The notes under the pieces were generated by a model. It was given only the letters and a program-made list of their open reading frames with translations. It did no database searches and was not told the origin of the DNA. Positions 5,231 to 5,862 of a stretch of 5,862 nucleotides of DNA are shown one piece after another. The position numbers and the translations under genes were made by a program. Origin of the DNA: Pseudooctadecabacter sp. (lineage in GTDB: Bacteria > Pseudomonadota > Alphaproteobacteria > Rhodobacterales > Rhodobacteraceae); the NCBI GenBank assembly GCA_020628265.1, contig JAHDFG010000142.1, positions 1 through 5,862 of the forward strand, written 5' to 3'. How positions within the stretch are numbered: the stretch's first letter is position 1; the number at the start of each line of letters is the position of its first letter.

Positions 5231-5862
5231 ATGGCGAAAGATCATACAGACAGTTTGGGCGGCCTGTTGCGGCAGGGGGGCTATGTGGCGCGTGTTGCGG
5301 CTGGTGCGGCAGACATCCGTGCGGCCCAAGCCCTGCGGCATGCCTGTTTTGTAGAGGCCGCGGGCCGTCCGGCATTGCCGCGCGGGCTGGAAGCCGACAG
5401 GTTTGACGACGTCTGCACCCATGTTCTGATCGAAGATGGGCAAGGCCGTGTGAAAGGCACCTTCCGTGTGCAGGTGTTCGACGGGCCTGCGGCCTTGAAG
5501 CAAAGCTATTCGGCGCAGACTTACGATCTTTCGGCCCTGACGGGCGGACCGTTTCTGGAACTGGGCCGCTTCTGCGTGGCGCAGGATGTGGCCGACAGCG
5601 ATGTGGTTCGTCTGGCGTGGGGCATGCTGGCGCAGCTTGTGGACCGGACCGGAGCGCAGATGTTGTTCGGCTGTTCATCCTTTCAAGGGATCGACCCTGC
5701 GCCCTACACGCAGGCTTTTGACCTCTTGGCGGCCTCCCACCTCTGCGACCGGATCGGCCGGATCGCGCCACAGGTTTATGAGTTTGCAGCGCAGGCGCGT
5801 CCGGTTCGGGACCGCAAAGCGGCCCTTGCCCAGCTTCCGTCTTTGTTGCGGACCTATCTGGG
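5231..5862 (+). CDS. olsB: OlsB-type ornithine N-acyltransferase, truncated by right edge
   Basis: The open frame has 210 codons without a stop and runs off the window. I read it as an L-ornithine N(alpha)-acyltransferase (GNAT-like fold, once called hemolysin-like), which attaches a 3-hydroxyacyl group from acyl-ACP to ornithine to give lyso-ornithine lipid. Supporting segments are AAQALRHACF (31-40), DRFDDVCTHVLI (57-68), FLELGRFCV (108-116) and LFGCSSFQGIDPAPYTQA (145-162), matching the family's LRxxxF, FDxxCDHLLV, LELGRSCV and GCxSFxGxDP signatures as I recall them. Families are usually 250-300 residues, so perhaps 40-80 are missing. No good Shine-Dalgarno precedes the ATG; GGTGCGG is the nearest purine-rich stretch. 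Roseobacters also have a related enzyme, GlsB, that makes glutamine lipids, so the amino-acid substrate is not certain. An OlsA-type O-acyltransferase would be expected next. Confidence 0.82.
   Translation, partial: MAKDHTDSLGGLLRQGGYVARVAAGAADIRAAQALRHACFVEAAGRPALPRGLEADRFDDVCTHVLIEDGQGRVKGTFRVQVFDGPAALKQSYSAQTYDLSALTGGPFLELGRFCVAQDVADSDVVRLAWGMLAQLVDRTGAQMLFGCSSFQGIDPAPYTQAFDLLAASHLCDRIGRIAPQVYEFAAQARPVRDRKAALAQLPSLLRTYL

Noticed and set aside
4732..5771. Minus-strand open frames opposite bamE and the acyltransferase
   Set aside because: They are antisense to genes with a lipobox and family motifs, and their Arg/Pro/His-rich peptides show no domain character.

Overview
The window looks like core chromosome of a GC-rich alphaproteobacterium, most likely of the order Rhodobacterales (Roseobacter/Rhodobacter relatives). 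This rests on recalled family features and gene order, not on a database search: the Asp/Glu-tailed bL32, the GRNPKTGEEVPI-type IHF alpha, the order yceD-rpmF-plsX-fabH-ihfA-merR, and an OlsB-type acyltransferase next to a BamE-like lipoprotein.

Layout. Positions 1-101 (minus) hold the first 33 codons of an alphaproteobacterial-type dCTP deaminase. Upstream of it are a tRNA-Pro(GGG) at 199-275 (minus) with its own candidate promoter and a strong hairpin-plus-U terminator at 157-190. Then, all on the minus strand and transcribed right to left, come a DUF177/YceD protein (4070-4618), rpmF (3680-3886), plsX (2527-3648), fabH (1559-2530), ihfA (1151-1453) and a MerR-family regulator (342-1139). 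plsX and fabH share an ATGA stop/start overlap. ihfA and merR are 11 nt apart. From a 98-bp divergent region (4619-4716) the plus strand carries a BamE/SmpA-like lipoprotein (4717-5190) and, 40 nt later, an ornithine-lipid-type N-acyltransferase that runs off the right edge (5231-5862).

How the genes fit together. PlsX makes acyl-phosphate from acyl-ACP for phospholipid synthesis, and FabH starts fatty-acid chains. The OlsB-like enzyme would use 3-hydroxyacyl-ACP from the same pool for ornithine-type lipids, and the BamE-like protein belongs to outer-membrane assembly. The window is thus a membrane-building block flanked by ribosomal (bL32, YceD), nucleoid (IHF alpha) and nucleotide/tRNA genes.

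I see no mobile element, CRISPR array, defence island or new multi-gene system. The most notable non-coding signal is a full-consensus IHF-binding site with an upstream A-tract, lying against the candidate -35 of ihfA, which suggests direct autoregulation. Lesser signals are inverted repeats upstream of ihfA and in the yceD/bamE divergent region. No gene-free stretch exceeds 300 bases; the longest is 3887-4069.
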